From Streptomyces sp. NBC_00344 (GTDB taxonomy: Bacteria > Actinomycetota > Actinomycetes > Streptomycetales > Streptomycetaceae): DNA of 64,000 bases. The translations under genes were made by a program, and so were the position numbers. Location of the stretch: contig NZ_CP107996.1 of NCBI RefSeq assembly GCF_036088315.1, forward strand, positions 5,575,001 through 5,639,000. Reading direction: 5' to 3'. A model generated the notes under the pieces. The model was not told the origin of the DNA. It did no database searches and worked only from the letters and a program-made list of their open reading frames with translations. Position 1 is the first letter of the stretch. Each line of letters begins with the position of its first letter. Below, in pieces: positions 11,744 through 21,260 of the stretch.

Positions 11744-12037
11744 ATGAGCGACTCGACGCCGGAGCCCTCCGGCCCGCAGCCCGGGCCGGCCACCGGTGCG
11801 GTGCACGACCCGGCCGCGCCCGCCCCCCTGGGCCTGACGCGTACCCCCACCGGTGACGACGGGATCGACCTGGTGCTCGAACGGCTGGGCGACGCCGACC
11901 ACCTCGCCGCCGACGGGCACATCGAGGTGTACGAGGATGTACACCGGGGGCTGCGTGAGGCGCTGGACGCGCTCGACACGCCCCCGGGGCCGCCGGCCCC
12001 GGCCCCCGGCCCCCATCCGTACAACAGCAGGAGCTGA
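11744..12037 (+). CDS. Small conserved hypothetical protein upstream of tlyA
   Basis: The product has 97 residues. Its ends are Pro/Ala-rich and a short conserved core (DDGIDLVLERLGDADHL and YEDVHRGLREALDAL) probably forms two helices. It is 7 nt upstream of tlyA in the same direction, and such small proteins precede tlyA in other Streptomyces, so it is likely a real co-transcribed gene. I do not recognise a function. Confidence 0.75.
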   Translation: MSDSTPEPSGPQPGPATGAVHDPAAPAPLGLTRTPTGDDGIDLVLERLGDADHLAADGHIEVYEDVHRGLREALDALDTPPGPPAPAPGPHPYNSRS

Positions 12038-12044
12038 ACCGAAC

Positions 12045-12860
12045 GTGGCAGGAGTGGCACGCCGCCGCCTCGACGCCGAGCTGGTCCGCAGGAGCCTCGC
12101 CCGCTCGCGGGAGCACGCGAGCCAGCTGATCGCCGCGGGGCGGGTGACCGTCGGCGGCGCCACCGCGACGAAGGCGGCCACCCAGGTCGAGACCAGCGCG
12201 GCCGTGGTCGTGCGCAAGGACGACAGCGACCCCGACTACGTCTCGCGCGGGGGGCACAAGCTCGCGGGAGCCTTCGCGGCCTTCACACCGCTCGGGCTGC
12301 GGGTCGAGGGACGGCGGGCACTGGACGCCGGCGCCTCGACCGGTGGCTTCACCGACGTACTGCTGCGGTCGGGTGCCGCACAGGTCGTCGCGGTGGACGT
12401 CGGTTACGGGCAGCTCGCCTGGTCGCTGCAGAGCGACGACCGGGTCACCGTGAAGGACCGTACGAACGTACGTGAACTGACGCTCGAAGGGATCGGCGGA
12501 ACGGCGGTCGACCTGGTCGTCGGAGACCTTTCGTTCATCGCGCTGGGACTGGTGCTGCCCGCTCTGGCCCGGTGCACCGGGCCGGACGCCGACCTGGTGC
12601 TGATGGTCAAACCCCAGTTCGAGATCGGCAAGGACAGGCTCGGCAGCGGCGGGGTTGTCCGCAGCCCGGAGCTCCGGGCGGAGACGGTGAGGACCGTGGC
12701 CGGGCAGGCCGCGGCCCTCGGTCTCGGCGTCCGCGGGGTCACGGCGAGCCCGCTCCCCGGCCCTTCGGGAAATGTCGAGTACTTTCTGTGGCTGCGGGCA
12801 GATGCGCCCGCGCTCGATCCGGCGGACGTGGACCGTGCAGTGGCGGAGGGGCCTCAGTGA
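12045..12860 (+). CDS. tlyA: TlyA family rRNA (cytidine-2'-O)-methyltransferase
   Basis: The product has 271 residues from the GTG at 12045, which has CAGGAG about 12 nt upstream. An N-terminal S4 RNA-binding domain (RRLDAELVRRSLARSREHA, residues about 5-65) is followed by an FtsJ-like Rossmann methyltransferase domain. The SAM loop is ALDAGASTGGFTDVLLRSG, and DLSFIALGLVLP and VKPQFEIGKDRLG follow. TlyA enzymes 2'-O-methylate cytidines of 16S and 23S rRNA, a modification linked to capreomycin sensitivity. The stop overlaps the NAD kinase start by 4 nt, so the two are coupled. Confidence 0.92.
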   Translation: MAGVARRRLDAELVRRSLARSREHASQLIAAGRVTVGGATATKAATQVETSAAVVVRKDDSDPDYVSRGGHKLAGAFAAFTPLGLRVEGRRALDAGASTGGFTDVLLRSGAAQVVAVDVGYGQLAWSLQSDDRVTVKDRTNVRELTLEGIGGTAVDLVVGDLSFIALGLVLPALARCTGPDADLVLMVKPQFEIGKDRLGSGGVVRSPELRAETVRTVAGQAAALGLGVRGVTASPLPGPSGNVEYFLWLRADAPALDPADVDRAVAEGPQ

Positions 12861-13786
12861 CAGACACAGCACCAGTTTCAGCGGAACCGGGCGCGGAACG
12901 CACCGTTTTCCTGTTGGCGCACACCGGACGGCCGGCCGCGATCCGGAGTGCGGAACGCGTGGTGGACGGGCTGCTGAAGTCCGGTATCGGCGTACGGGTG
13001 CTGGAGGCCGAGGCGGTGGATCTGCCCTTGCCCTCCGCGGTCGAACTGGCCCCGGAGGCGACACCCGCCTGCCTCGACGGCTGCGAACTGCTGGTGGTGC
13101 TCGGCGGGGACGGAACCCTGCTGCGCGGCGCGGAGTTCGCCCGGGCGTCCGGAGTGCCGATGCTCGGTGTCAACCTCGGGAGGGTCGGCTTCCTCGCCGA
13201 AGCCGAGCGGGATGACCTGGACAAGGTCGTGGACCGGGTGGTCTCCCGCTCGTACCAGGTCGAGGAACGCATGACCGTCGATGTCATCGTCCACAACAAC
13301 GGCAGCATCGTGCACCGGGACTGGGCGCTCAACGAGGCCGCCGTCCAGAAGACCGAACCCGAGCGGATGCTGGAGGTCGTGCTCGAGATCGACGGGCGTC
13401 CGGTCACCGGTTTCGGCTGCGACGGCGTCGTCTGCGCCACTCCGACGGGGTCCACCGCGTACGCCTTCTCGGCGGGCGGCCCCGTGGTGTGGCCCGAGGT
13501 GGAGGCGCTGCTGATGGTCCCCATCGGAGCACACGCACTGTTCGCCAAGCCTCTGGTGACCTCACCGACATCGGTGCTCGCCGTCGAGGTGCAGCCGCAC
13601 ACTCCGCACGGGGTGCTGTGGTGCGACGGGCGCCGTTCGGTCGAGTTGCCGGCCGGTGCCCGGGTGGAGGTGCGGCGCGGTGCGGTGCCGGTACGGCTGG
13701 CCCGGCTGCATCACGCGTCCTTCACCGACCGGCTGGTGGCCAAGTTCGCACTCCCGGTGGCCGGATGGCGCGGGGCACCGAACTAG
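12857..13786 (+). CDS. nadK: NAD kinase
   Basis: The product has 309 residues from the GTG that overlaps the tlyA stop. The family GGDGT motif is seen in VVLGGDGTLLRGAEFA, followed by NLGRVGFLAEAE, and the second domain has DGVVCATPTGSTAYAFSAGGP. This is the ATP/polyphosphate-NAD kinase that makes NADP+ in the cytosol. It is the only obvious NADP-making gene here and lies about 20 kb from the NAD salvage operon. Length matches the family. Confidence 0.95.
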   Translation: MTDTAPVSAEPGAERTVFLLAHTGRPAAIRSAERVVDGLLKSGIGVRVLEAEAVDLPLPSAVELAPEATPACLDGCELLVVLGGDGTLLRGAEFARASGVPMLGVNLGRVGFLAEAERDDLDKVVDRVVSRSYQVEERMTVDVIVHNNGSIVHRDWALNEAAVQKTEPERMLEVVLEIDGRPVTGFGCDGVVCATPTGSTAYAFSAGGPVVWPEVEALLMVPIGAHALFAKPLVTSPTSVLAVEVQPHTPHGVLWCDGRRSVELPAGARVEVRRGAVPVRLARLHHASFTDRLVAKFALPVAGWRGAPN

Positions 13787-13935
13787 GCCCGGTTCCAGCA
13801 GTGCCGCTTGCCTTGCGCCACCGGCCGCTCGCGGTGGATTTTCCGGCTGCGCAGGTGTGCGGAGATCCCGGTTGCGGAGCGTGACGGTTCGGGGTCCGTC
13901 GCGCACCGGGCCCCGGACCTCGTAAGGTCGTGTCC

Positions 13936-15666
13936 GTGTTGGAGGAGATGCGGATACGGTCGCTCGGAGTCATCGACGACGCGGTGGTGGAGCTGTCACC
14001 CGGTTTCACCGCGGTGACCGGTGAGACCGGCGCGGGCAAGACCATGGTCGTGACCAGCTTGGGGCTGCTGCTGGGCGGGCGCGCCGACCCCGCCCTGGTG
14101 CGGCTCGGCGCCAAGTCGGCGGTCGTCGAGGGGCGGATCAGGATGCCCGCGGGCGCGGCCGCCACGCTACGGGCCGAGGAGGCCGGCGCCGAGCTGGACG
14201 ACGGCGCCTTGCTCATCAGCCGGACGGTCTCCGCCGAAGGCCGTTCACGGGCGCACCTCGGCGGACGTTCGGTGCCGGTCGGACTCCTGGCGGAACTCGC
14301 CGACGAGCTCGTCGCCGTCCACGGGCAGACCGATCAGCAGGGGCTGCTGCGTCCCGCCAGACAGCGGCAGGCCCTGGACAGGTACGCCGGGGACGCGGTG
14401 GCCGTACCGCACGCCAAGTACTCCGCCGCCTACCGGCGGCTGCGCGCCGTTGTCGTGGAATTGGACGAGCTCACCACCCGGGCCCGCGAGCGGGCCCAGG
14501 AGGCAGACCTGCTGCGCTTCGGACTCGAGGAGGTCGCGGCTGTCGAGCCGCTGCCCGGCGAGGACACCGAACTCGCCGCAGAGGCCGAACGGCTGGGACA
14601 CGCCGAGGCCCTGGCCTCCTCCGCCTCGCTCGCGCACACCGCGCTGGCCGGCAATCCGGAGGACCCGGAGAGCGTCGACGCGACCACGCTCGTCGCCGGA
14701 GCCGGCCGGGCGCTGGACACGGTGCGGTCCCATGATCCCGCGCTCGCCGCGCTCGCCGAACGCATCGGCGAGATCGGCATCCTGCTCGCCGACGTCTCGG
14801 GTGAGCTCGCTGGATACGCCGACAACCTCGACGCCGACCCGCTCCGGCTCTCCGCGGTCGAGGAGCGGCGGGCCGCGCTGACCCAGCTCACCCGCAAGTA
14901 CGGCGCGGACATCGCCGCGGTGCTCGCCTGGACCGAAAAGAGCGCAGCGCGACTCACCGAGCTGGAGGGCGACGACGACCGGATCGGCGAACTGACGGAG
15001 GAGCGGGACGCGCTGCGGGCCGAACTCGCAGGTCTGGCACAGGCGCTCACCGACGCCCGCACCGAGGCCGCGGACCGGTTCGCCGGTGCGGTCACCGATG
15101 AGCTGGCCTCGCTCGCCATGCCGCACGCCCGGGTCTCGATCGACATCCGGCAGACCGAGGACCCGGAGGGCGTCGAGGTCGGCGGCCGGCTCGTCGCCTA
15201 CGGCCCGCTCGGCGCCGACGAGGTGGAACTCCTGCTGGCACCCCATCCGGGGGCCGCGGCCCGGCCGATCTCCAAGGGCGCTTCGGGAGGTGAACTCTCG
15301 CGCGTCATGCTCGCCGTCGAGGTCGTCTTCGCCGGATCGGATCCCGTACCCACGTATCTCTTCGACGAGGTGGACGCCGGGGTGGGCGGCAAGGCGGCCG
15401 TGGAGGTCGGCCGCCGGCTGGCCAGGCTGGCCAGGACCGCCCAGGTCGTCGTCGTCACGCATCTTCCGCAGGTCGCCGCCTTCGCCGACCGGCAGCTCCT
15501 GGTGGAGAAGACCAACGACGGATCGGTGACGAGCAGCGGTGTCACGGTCCTCGAAGGTGAGGACCGGGTGCGCGAGCTGTCCCGGATGCTCGCGGGCCAG
15601 GAGGATTCGGAGACGGCCCGTGCACATGCCGAGGAACTGCTGGCGACAGCGCGGGCGGACGGGTGA
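13936..15666 (+). CDS. recN: DNA repair protein RecN
   Basis: The product has 576 residues from the GTG at 13936, which has AAGG 8 nt upstream; a GTG at 13930 is also in frame. This SMC-like repair ATPase has Walker A GETGAGKTMV near the N-terminus and a central coiled-coil part rich in Glu, Ala and Leu. At the C-terminus are the signature SKGASGGELSRVMLA and the Walker B/D-loop FDEVDAGVGGKAAVEVGRR. RecN acts at double-strand breaks and promotes end cohesion. It stands after nadK as in many actinobacteria, separated by about 150 bp that probably hold its own promoter. Confidence 0.95.
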   Translation: MLEEMRIRSLGVIDDAVVELSPGFTAVTGETGAGKTMVVTSLGLLLGGRADPALVRLGAKSAVVEGRIRMPAGAAATLRAEEAGAELDDGALLISRTVSAEGRSRAHLGGRSVPVGLLAELADELVAVHGQTDQQGLLRPARQRQALDRYAGDAVAVPHAKYSAAYRRLRAVVVELDELTTRARERAQEADLLRFGLEEVAAVEPLPGEDTELAAEAERLGHAEALASSASLAHTALAGNPEDPESVDATTLVAGAGRALDTVRSHDPALAALAERIGEIGILLADVSGELAGYADNLDADPLRLSAVEERRAALTQLTRKYGADIAAVLAWTEKSAARLTELEGDDDRIGELTEERDALRAELAGLAQALTDARTEAADRFAGAVTDELASLAMPHARVSIDIRQTEDPEGVEVGGRLVAYGPLGADEVELLLAPHPGAAARPISKGASGGELSRVMLAVEVVFAGSDPVPTYLFDEVDAGVGGKAAVEVGRRLARLARTAQVVVVTHLPQVAAFADRQLLVEKTNDGSVTSSGVTVLEGEDRVRELSRMLAGQEDSETARAHAEELLATARADG

Positions 15667-15721
15667 GAAGGGCGCTCTCCCCGGCGCAGGAGCCCCGGCG
15701 GACGCCCCCTAGGGTGGCGGG

Positions 15722-16486
15722 ATGAGCAGACACGGCGTCAGGACAGCCGCATTTCTCGCCGCCCTCGGCACGACCCGCACCGTCGCCGGCGTACTGCGCC
15801 GTCGCCCGCCGGGTGGTTCCTCGCCCTGGCAGCGCAAGAATTACGCCGGCCGTACCGTCGATCTCTTCGCCGGTCCGGCGGCCACCGCCGGCACCCTGCT
15901 CGGGGCCGCCGTGCTCCCCCCGCGCACCCGCCAGGCCGCCGCGCTCGCCGTACTGGCCGCGGGTGTGTGCGGGGGGTACGACGACATCGCGGGGGCGGGC
16001 GACACGCGCCGGGGGTTCGGGGCGCACCTTTCCGCGCTGCGTGAGGGCGAGGTCACCAGTGGCGCGGTGAAGCTGTTCGGTATCGGAGCAGCAGCTCTCG
16101 CCGCGGGCACCCTGCTCAAGGAGCGCCCGGTCGACCGGCTCCTCGCCGGGATCGTGGTGGCCGGCACCGCCCACCTCGTCAACCTGGTGGATGTGCGCCC
16201 GGGACGAGCCACCATCGGCGTGCTCGGACTCGCCGCCCCCGGTCTGCTGAGGCGTGGCCCCGCAGGGGTGGCTGCCGCTGTGCCGCTGGGGGCGGCGGCT
16301 GCCGTCGTCATCGACGACCTGGGGGAACAGACGATGATCGGGGACGCCGGCGCGCATGCGCTGGGCGCGGCTCTCGGCGTGGCGATCGTCGTGGGCAACG
16401 GCCGGGCCGGACTCGCAGCCCACGCGGCGGCACTGGTCACCGCCGCGGCGTACGGTGACAAGGTGAGCCGGGCGGCCGCGGGTTGA
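15722..16486 (+). CDS. MraY/WecA-like polyprenyl-phosphate glycosyl-1-phosphate transferase-like membrane protein
   Basis: The product has 254 residues with several hydrophobic helices. Weak but ordered MraY/WecA-family landmarks can be seen: an acidic pair in CGGYDDIAGAGD, then HLVNLVDVRPGRA (compare the NxxDG region), then DDLGEQTMIGDAGAHALG (compare the GDxGS motif). MraY-type enzymes move a sugar-1-phosphate from a nucleotide sugar onto a lipid phosphate. The protein is shorter than MraY (about 360 residues), so a full catalytic role is uncertain. It sits between recN and a GT4 glycosyltransferase, which suggests a two-step envelope-glycan role. Family assignment is inference from motifs. 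Confidence 0.6.
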   Translation: MSRHGVRTAAFLAALGTTRTVAGVLRRRPPGGSSPWQRKNYAGRTVDLFAGPAATAGTLLGAAVLPPRTRQAAALAVLAAGVCGGYDDIAGAGDTRRGFGAHLSALREGEVTSGAVKLFGIGAAALAAGTLLKERPVDRLLAGIVVAGTAHLVNLVDVRPGRATIGVLGLAAPGLLRRGPAGVAAAVPLGAAAAVVIDDLGEQTMIGDAGAHALGAALGVAIVVGNGRAGLAAHAAALVTAAAYGDKVSRAAAG

Positions 16487-16650
16487 GCCACGGGCTCGCC
16501 CCGCCATCCGCTCACCCATGTGAGTGATACCCCTCGGCGCCGACCCGATCGCGCCGTGCCCCCGCCCCAGGGCAATGCCGGAACGCACGTGCGGACTGGC
16601 ATCCTGGGGCGCAACGCCCCCGTCCGCCGCCGACTCAGGAGCTCCGGCCA

Positions 16651-17769
16651 GTGAGCAGCACCCCGTTCCCGACGTACGGCCGATCGCCTCTGCGCGCCGT
16701 CCAGGTACTCGGCGGGGGCAGCGCGGGCAGCAGCGCACATGTCCGTTCGATCGCCGGAGGGCTCGTCGAGAGGGGCGTGCACGTCACCGTGTGCGCCCCC
16801 GCCGAACTGGAAAGCGCCCACGGCTACAGCGGTGCGGGCGCCCGCTTCCTGCCCGTGCCGCGGCGCACCGATCCGGCGGCCGTCGCCGCACTCCGCGCCG
16901 CCTGCGCGGGCGCGGACGTCGTGCATGCGCACGGGCTGAACGCCGCCGTGCGCACCGCGCTGGCGCTCAGTGGGCAGCGGCTGCCGCTCGTCGTCACCTG
17001 GCACACCCGTACCCCGGCGGAGGGCGCGCGCCGCCATCTGGTCCGGCTGGTGGAGCGGAGAGTGGCGACTGCGGCGGCAGTGGTGCTCGGTACATCGACG
17101 GATCTGGTCGACAGGGCCCGCAGCCGGGGGGCGCGCGACGCGCGGCTCGCGCCGGTGGCGGTCGCCGCGCCGCGGGTGGTGCGGAGCGGTACCGATGGCA
17201 AAATCCGGGCCGAACTGGGCGCTGTAGGAAGGCCGTTGCTCGTCGCGGTGGGAAGTCTGACACCGCACAGTGGCTACGGCACACTGCTGGACGCGGCCCG
17301 GCTCTGGCAGCACCTCGATCCGGTGCCGTTGCTCGTCATCGCGGGCGAGGGCCGGGAGCGGCCGGCCCTGCAGCGCCGCATCGAGGCGGAAGCGCTTGCC
17401 GTACAGCTCATCGGCAGCCGGGACGACATCACGGAACTCCTCGCCGCCGCTGATGCCGCTGTCATTCCCAGCCGCTGGGAGGCACGTTCCCTGCCGGCGC
17501 AGGAAGCCCTCCGGCTCGGCGTGCCGCTGGTCGCCACTGCCGTCGGCGGAATGCCCGAACTGGTGGGCACAGCGGCCGAACTCGTGCCGTACGGGGACCC
17601 CGTGGCACTGGCAGCCGGAGTGACCGGTCTGCTCGCCGACCCGGCACGCCGGCTGATGCTCGCCGATGCCGGGCGCGCGCAGGCCGCGAGCTGGCCGACC
17701 GAGGACGAGACGGTGGCGCAGGTCCTCAGCGTCTACGACGAGTTGACCCAGCGGGACCGGTCACGCTGA
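16651..17769 (+). CDS. GT4 family glycosyltransferase
   Basis: The product has 372 residues. The GTG start has AGGAG 9 nt upstream. The N-terminal Rossmann half has LGGGSAGSSAHVRSIAGGLV and HAHGLNAAVRTALA, and the C-terminal half has VAVGSLTPHSGYGTLLDA. The nucleotide-sugar site PSRWEARSLPAQEALRLGVP ends with a conserved Glu, followed by VGGMPELVG. This is the usual GT-B retaining GT4 layout. No signal peptide is seen, so it acts at the cytoplasmic side of the membrane. Next to the MraY-like protein it may extend a lipid-linked sugar; donor and acceptor are unknown. Confidence 0.85.
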   Translation: MSSTPFPTYGRSPLRAVQVLGGGSAGSSAHVRSIAGGLVERGVHVTVCAPAELESAHGYSGAGARFLPVPRRTDPAAVAALRAACAGADVVHAHGLNAAVRTALALSGQRLPLVVTWHTRTPAEGARRHLVRLVERRVATAAAVVLGTSTDLVDRARSRGARDARLAPVAVAAPRVVRSGTDGKIRAELGAVGRPLLVAVGSLTPHSGYGTLLDAARLWQHLDPVPLLVIAGEGRERPALQRRIEAEALAVQLIGSRDDITELLAAADAAVIPSRWEARSLPAQEALRLGVPLVATAVGGMPELVGTAAELVPYGDPVALAAGVTGLLADPARRLMLADAGRAQAASWPTEDETVAQVLSVYDELTQRDRSR

Positions 17770-17815
17770 GACGTCGTACGGCGCGCCCGGCCTCCGTCCA
17801 TGCCGGGCGGGGCCA

Positions 17816-19405
17816 TCAGGTCGTGTGCCTGCGTGCGCGCAGCGCCAGACTCAGGGCCAGCACGGTCTGCGGGTCGTCCAGATCGGTGCCCAGCAGTTCG
17901 GCGATCCGCGCCAGCCGGTTGTAGAGCGTCTGGCGGTTGAGGTGCAGCTCGCGTGCCGTTTCCGCCTTGCGGCCCGCATGCGCCAGATACGTCTGCAGGG
18001 TGGGCAGCAGCGCGGGCCGCGACGTGCGGTCGTGCTCGCGCAGTGGGCCGATCGCCCGGTCCACGAAAGCCGCCAGGTCGGGCTGGTCCCGCAGCCGCCA
18101 CAGCAGCAGATCGATGTCGAGACGACGGGCGTCGTACCAGGGGCGCTCGGGAAGCCCCTGCGCCGCGGTCGCCGCCTCCGCCGCGTGCCGCAGCCCGGCT
18201 GACGCCGCCGCCCAGCCGCCCGGGACCCCGACCACCACGACCGGCGGATGAGCGCCGGCACGCTCCAGCCCGGCCCTTTCCACCCCCGCCCGCAGCGCGA
18301 CGGCGACCCGGTCGGCCACCGCGGCACGTTCCGATTCCGTACGGAGTCCGAGGAGGAGTGGCACGCGCCCCTCCACGGGCCGTACACCCAACAGGACCGG
18401 CACCCCGACCGCGCTCAGTTCCTCGAGGACGGCGCGGGCCAGCACGGCCCAGTTGCCGGAGGGTGACAGCTCGGCCGCCAGCCGCATCACCACGGGCAGC
18501 AGCGGACCGCTGCCCGGCCTGAAGCCCAGTACCCGGGCCTGCGCCGGAGCGTCATCGGCCGAGATCCGGCCCTCGGCCAGATCGGTCAGGAAGTCACCCC
18601 GGCCACGTGCGGCCAGTTCCTCCTCCTGACGCGCCTGCATCAGGACCACCGCGAGAAGACCGGCCGCCCGTTCGGCGGCCATCCGGTGGACCGGTGCGAG
18701 CGGCGCCGACACCGGCAGCAGCGCCAGCCTGGCCCGGACCGCACCGGGGCCCGAACCACCACCGGGTACCTCCACCAGGACGGCACCGGCCGGCCGGTGC
18801 CCGCGCAGCCCCTCCCACACCTGGAGTGGTTCGTCGGGGCCCGCGGCGTACAGGAGCTGTCCGTCCGGGGTCTCGAGAAAGACCGGGTTGGCGGTGAAGT
18901 CCGCGAGCACGGAGAGCACCTGGGGCACCCCGCCACCGTTGAGCAGGGCCGAGGTGCACCGCCGGTGAACCTCCTCGGCCTGCTGCAGGAGCGCCAGGTG
19001 CCCGTTGACGATCTCGGTGTGGACCTCTTCCGTCACCGAGACGAAGGGCACTTCGCGGTGCAGCTGGACCAGCGGCAGCCCGGCCGAGCGGGCTGCCTCC
19101 ACCAGAGTGGTGGGCAGTCTGCTGAAGCGCGGACCGAGTTCCACCACGAGAGCGGCGATGCCCCGCTCGGCGAGCTGCCGCACGAACGCCCGCTGCTCGG
19201 CCGGCCGGGTGCCGAGCGCGAGCCCGGTGGTGAGCAGCAGCTCGCCCCCCTTGAGCAGCGACGCGATGTTGGGCGCCTCACCCGCGTGCACCCAGCGCAC
19301 CGTGCGGTTCAGCCGGTCGGCGCCGGTGACCACCTCGGGCAGGCCGCCGCGCAGCCCCGGCAGCTCGAGCGCCCGCCGTACCGTGATCCCGCCCTGGTTC
19401 TCCAT
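17816..19405 (-). CDS. PucR family transcriptional regulator
   Basis: The product has 529 residues. The N-terminal PucR domain (ITVRRALELPGLRGGLPEVV and SLLKGGELLLTTGLALG) is followed by a middle GGDEF-like/ligand segment. The C-terminal PucR-type helix-turn-helix has LQTYLAHAGRKAETARELHL followed by NRQTLYNRLARIAELLG. Members control purine, allantoin, proline or amino-acid catabolism in response to small ligands. No catabolic target lies next to it; the gene downstream on the same strand order is separate, and the GH15 gene upstream starts its own unit. Target genes are unknown. Confidence 0.9.
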   Translation of the reverse strand: MENQGGITVRRALELPGLRGGLPEVVTGADRLNRTVRWVHAGEAPNIASLLKGGELLLTTGLALGTRPAEQRAFVRQLAERGIAALVVELGPRFSRLPTTLVEAARSAGLPLVQLHREVPFVSVTEEVHTEIVNGHLALLQQAEEVHRRCTSALLNGGGVPQVLSVLADFTANPVFLETPDGQLLYAAGPDEPLQVWEGLRGHRPAGAVLVEVPGGGSGPGAVRARLALLPVSAPLAPVHRMAAERAAGLLAVVLMQARQEEELAARGRGDFLTDLAEGRISADDAPAQARVLGFRPGSGPLLPVVMRLAAELSPSGNWAVLARAVLEELSAVGVPVLLGVRPVEGRVPLLLGLRTESERAAVADRVAVALRAGVERAGLERAGAHPPVVVVGVPGGWAAASAGLRHAAEAATAAQGLPERPWYDARRLDIDLLLWRLRDQPDLAAFVDRAIGPLREHDRTSRPALLPTLQTYLAHAGRKAETARELHLNRQTLYNRLARIAELLGTDLDDPQTVLALSLALRARRHTT

Positions 19406-19457
19406 GGGCCGGACGCTACAGGGGGCCGGACGCCGCCCGGAAGCGTCCGGCCGCAGG

Positions 19458-21260
19458 TCAGCCGCCGTACGCCCCCGATGCAGTCAGCCGCAGCGCCGTG
19501 TCGATCAGCGGCACATGGCTGAACGCCTGGGGGAAATTGCCGACCTGGCGCTGGAGCCGCGGGTCCCACTCCTCGGCGAGCAGACCCAGGTCGTTGCGGA
19601 GCGAGAGCAGCTTCTCGAAGAGCTTCCGCGCCTCGTCGACCCGCCCGATCATCGCCAGGTCGTCGGCGAGCCAGAAGGAGCAGGCCAGGAACGCGCCCTC
19701 GTCGCCCTCCAGGCCGTCGACCCCCGCTGCTCCGCCGGTCGTCGGGTAGCGCAGTACGAATCCGTCGGTCGTGGACAGTTCGCGCTGGATGGCCTCGACG
19801 GTGCCGATCACCCGTTTGTCGTCCGGCGGCAGGAAGCCCATCTGCGGGATGAGCAGCAAGGACGCGTCGAGTTCCTGCGACCCGTAGGACTGGGTGAAGG
19901 TGTTGCGCTCCTTGTCGTAGCCCTTTTCGCAGACATCGCGGTGGATCTCGTCGCGCAGTTCCCGCCAGCGCTCGAGCGGGCCGTCCGCGTCCCCGGACTC
20001 GATGAGCTTGATGGTCCGGTCGACGGCGACCCAGGCCATCACCTTGGAGTGCACGAAGTGGCGGCGGGGGCCGCGCACCTCCCAGATGCCCTCGTCGGGC
20101 TGGTTCCAGTGGTCCTCCAGATAGCGGATCAGTTTCAGCTGGAGAAGCGAGGCGTAGTCGCTGCGGGCCAGCCCCGTCATATGGGCGAGGTGCAGGGCCT
20201 CGGTCACCTCACCGTAGACATCCAGCTGAAGCTGGCCGGCGGCGCCGTTGCCGACCCGGACCGGCGCCGAGTTCTCGTAGCCGGGCAGCCAGTCGAGTTC
20301 CGCCTCGCCCAGTTCCCGCTCCCCGGCGATCCCGTACATGATCTGGAGGTTCTCCGGATCGCCCGCGACAGCCCGCAGCAGCCACTCGCGCCACGCCCGG
20401 GCCTCCTCGCGGTAGCCGGTGCGGAGCAGCGAGGAAAGGGTGATCGCGGCGTCACGGAGCCAGGTGTAGCGGTAGTCCCAGTTGCGGGAGCCTCCGATGT
20501 CCTCCGGCAGCGAGGTCGTCGGCGCTGCCACGATCCCGCCCGTCGGCGCGTAGGTGAGCGCCTTGAGCGTGATCAGTGAGCGGACCACGGCCTCGCGGTA
20601 AGGGCCGTGATACGTGCACTGCTCGACCCATTCACGCCAGAAGTCCTCCGTCGCCACCAGCGCGTTCTCCGGCTCGGGCAGGGCCGGCGGCTCCTTGTGA
20701 GAGGGCTCCCAGCTGATCGTGAAGGCGACCCGTTCGCCGGGGCCGACGGTGAAGTCGGAGTAGGTCGTGAGGTCCTCGCCGAAGGTCTCGGCCGAGGTGT
20801 CGAGCCAGACCGAGTCCGGGCCGGCGACCGCGACGGTACGGCCGTCGATCTTGTGGACCCACGGGGTCACCCGCCCGTAGCTGAACCGCATCCGGAGCGC
20901 GGAGCGCATCGGGACGCGCCCGGTGACACCCTCGACGATCCGGATCAGCTGCGGTGCGCCGTCCCGGGGCGGCATGAAATCCGTCACACGGACGGTGCCG
21001 CGTGGCGTGTCCCACTCCGATTCGAGAATCAGGGAGTCCCCGCGGTAGCGGCGCCGGTCGGCGTCGGGTGGGCATGCCGAAGCGGCATGGGCCGGTCCCA
21101 GGCGCCAGAAGCCGTTTTCCTCCGTTCCCAGCAGTCCGGCAAAAACGGCGTGTGAGTCGAAGCGGGGCAGGCACAGCCAATCGGCCGTGCCGTCCCGGCA
21201 GACCAGGGCAGCGGTCTGCATGTCTCCGATGAGTGCGTAATCCTCGATGCGCCCGGCCAC
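19458..21260 (-). CDS. Glycoside hydrolase family 15 protein (glucoamylase/trehalase-like)
   Basis: The product has about 600 residues from the GTG at 21260, which has GGAG 7 nt upstream. An ATG at 21317 would add 19 residues without family support. The N-terminal block VAGRIEDYALIGDMQTAALV and DGTADWLCLPRFDSHAVFAG is diagnostic. The (alpha/alpha)6 barrel follows with SRNWDYRYTWLRDAAIT and WLPGYENSAPVRVGN. Catalytic Glu candidates are in DEGIWEVRG and LAEEWDP. In actinobacteria this group includes cytosolic trehalases and glucoamylase-like enzymes; no signal peptide is present, so an intracellular glucan or trehalose role is likely. It is divergent from pyrG. Confidence 0.9.
   Translation of the reverse strand: MAGRIEDYALIGDMQTAALVCRDGTADWLCLPRFDSHAVFAGLLGTEENGFWRLGPAHAASACPPDADRRRYRGDSLILESEWDTPRGTVRVTDFMPPRDGAPQLIRIVEGVTGRVPMRSALRMRFSYGRVTPWVHKIDGRTVAVAGPDSVWLDTSAETFGEDLTTYSDFTVGPGERVAFTISWEPSHKEPPALPEPENALVATEDFWREWVEQCTYHGPYREAVVRSLITLKALTYAPTGGIVAAPTTSLPEDIGGSRNWDYRYTWLRDAAITLSSLLRTGYREEARAWREWLLRAVAGDPENLQIMYGIAGERELGEAELDWLPGYENSAPVRVGNGAAGQLQLDVYGEVTEALHLAHMTGLARSDYASLLQLKLIRYLEDHWNQPDEGIWEVRGPRRHFVHSKVMAWVAVDRTIKLIESGDADGPLERWRELRDEIHRDVCEKGYDKERNTFTQSYGSQELDASLLLIPQMGFLPPDDKRVIGTVEAIQRELSTTDGFVLRYPTTGGAAGVDGLEGDEGAFLACSFWLADDLAMIGRVDEARKLFEKLLSLRNDLGLLAEEWDPRLQRQVGNFPQAFSHVPLIDTALRLTASGAYGG

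Noticed and set aside
11166..13064. A 632-codon minus-strand frame over tlyA and nadK
   Set aside because: It is antisense to two strongly supported genes; only the SCP2-like protein at 11354-11701 on that strand, in another frame, has family support.
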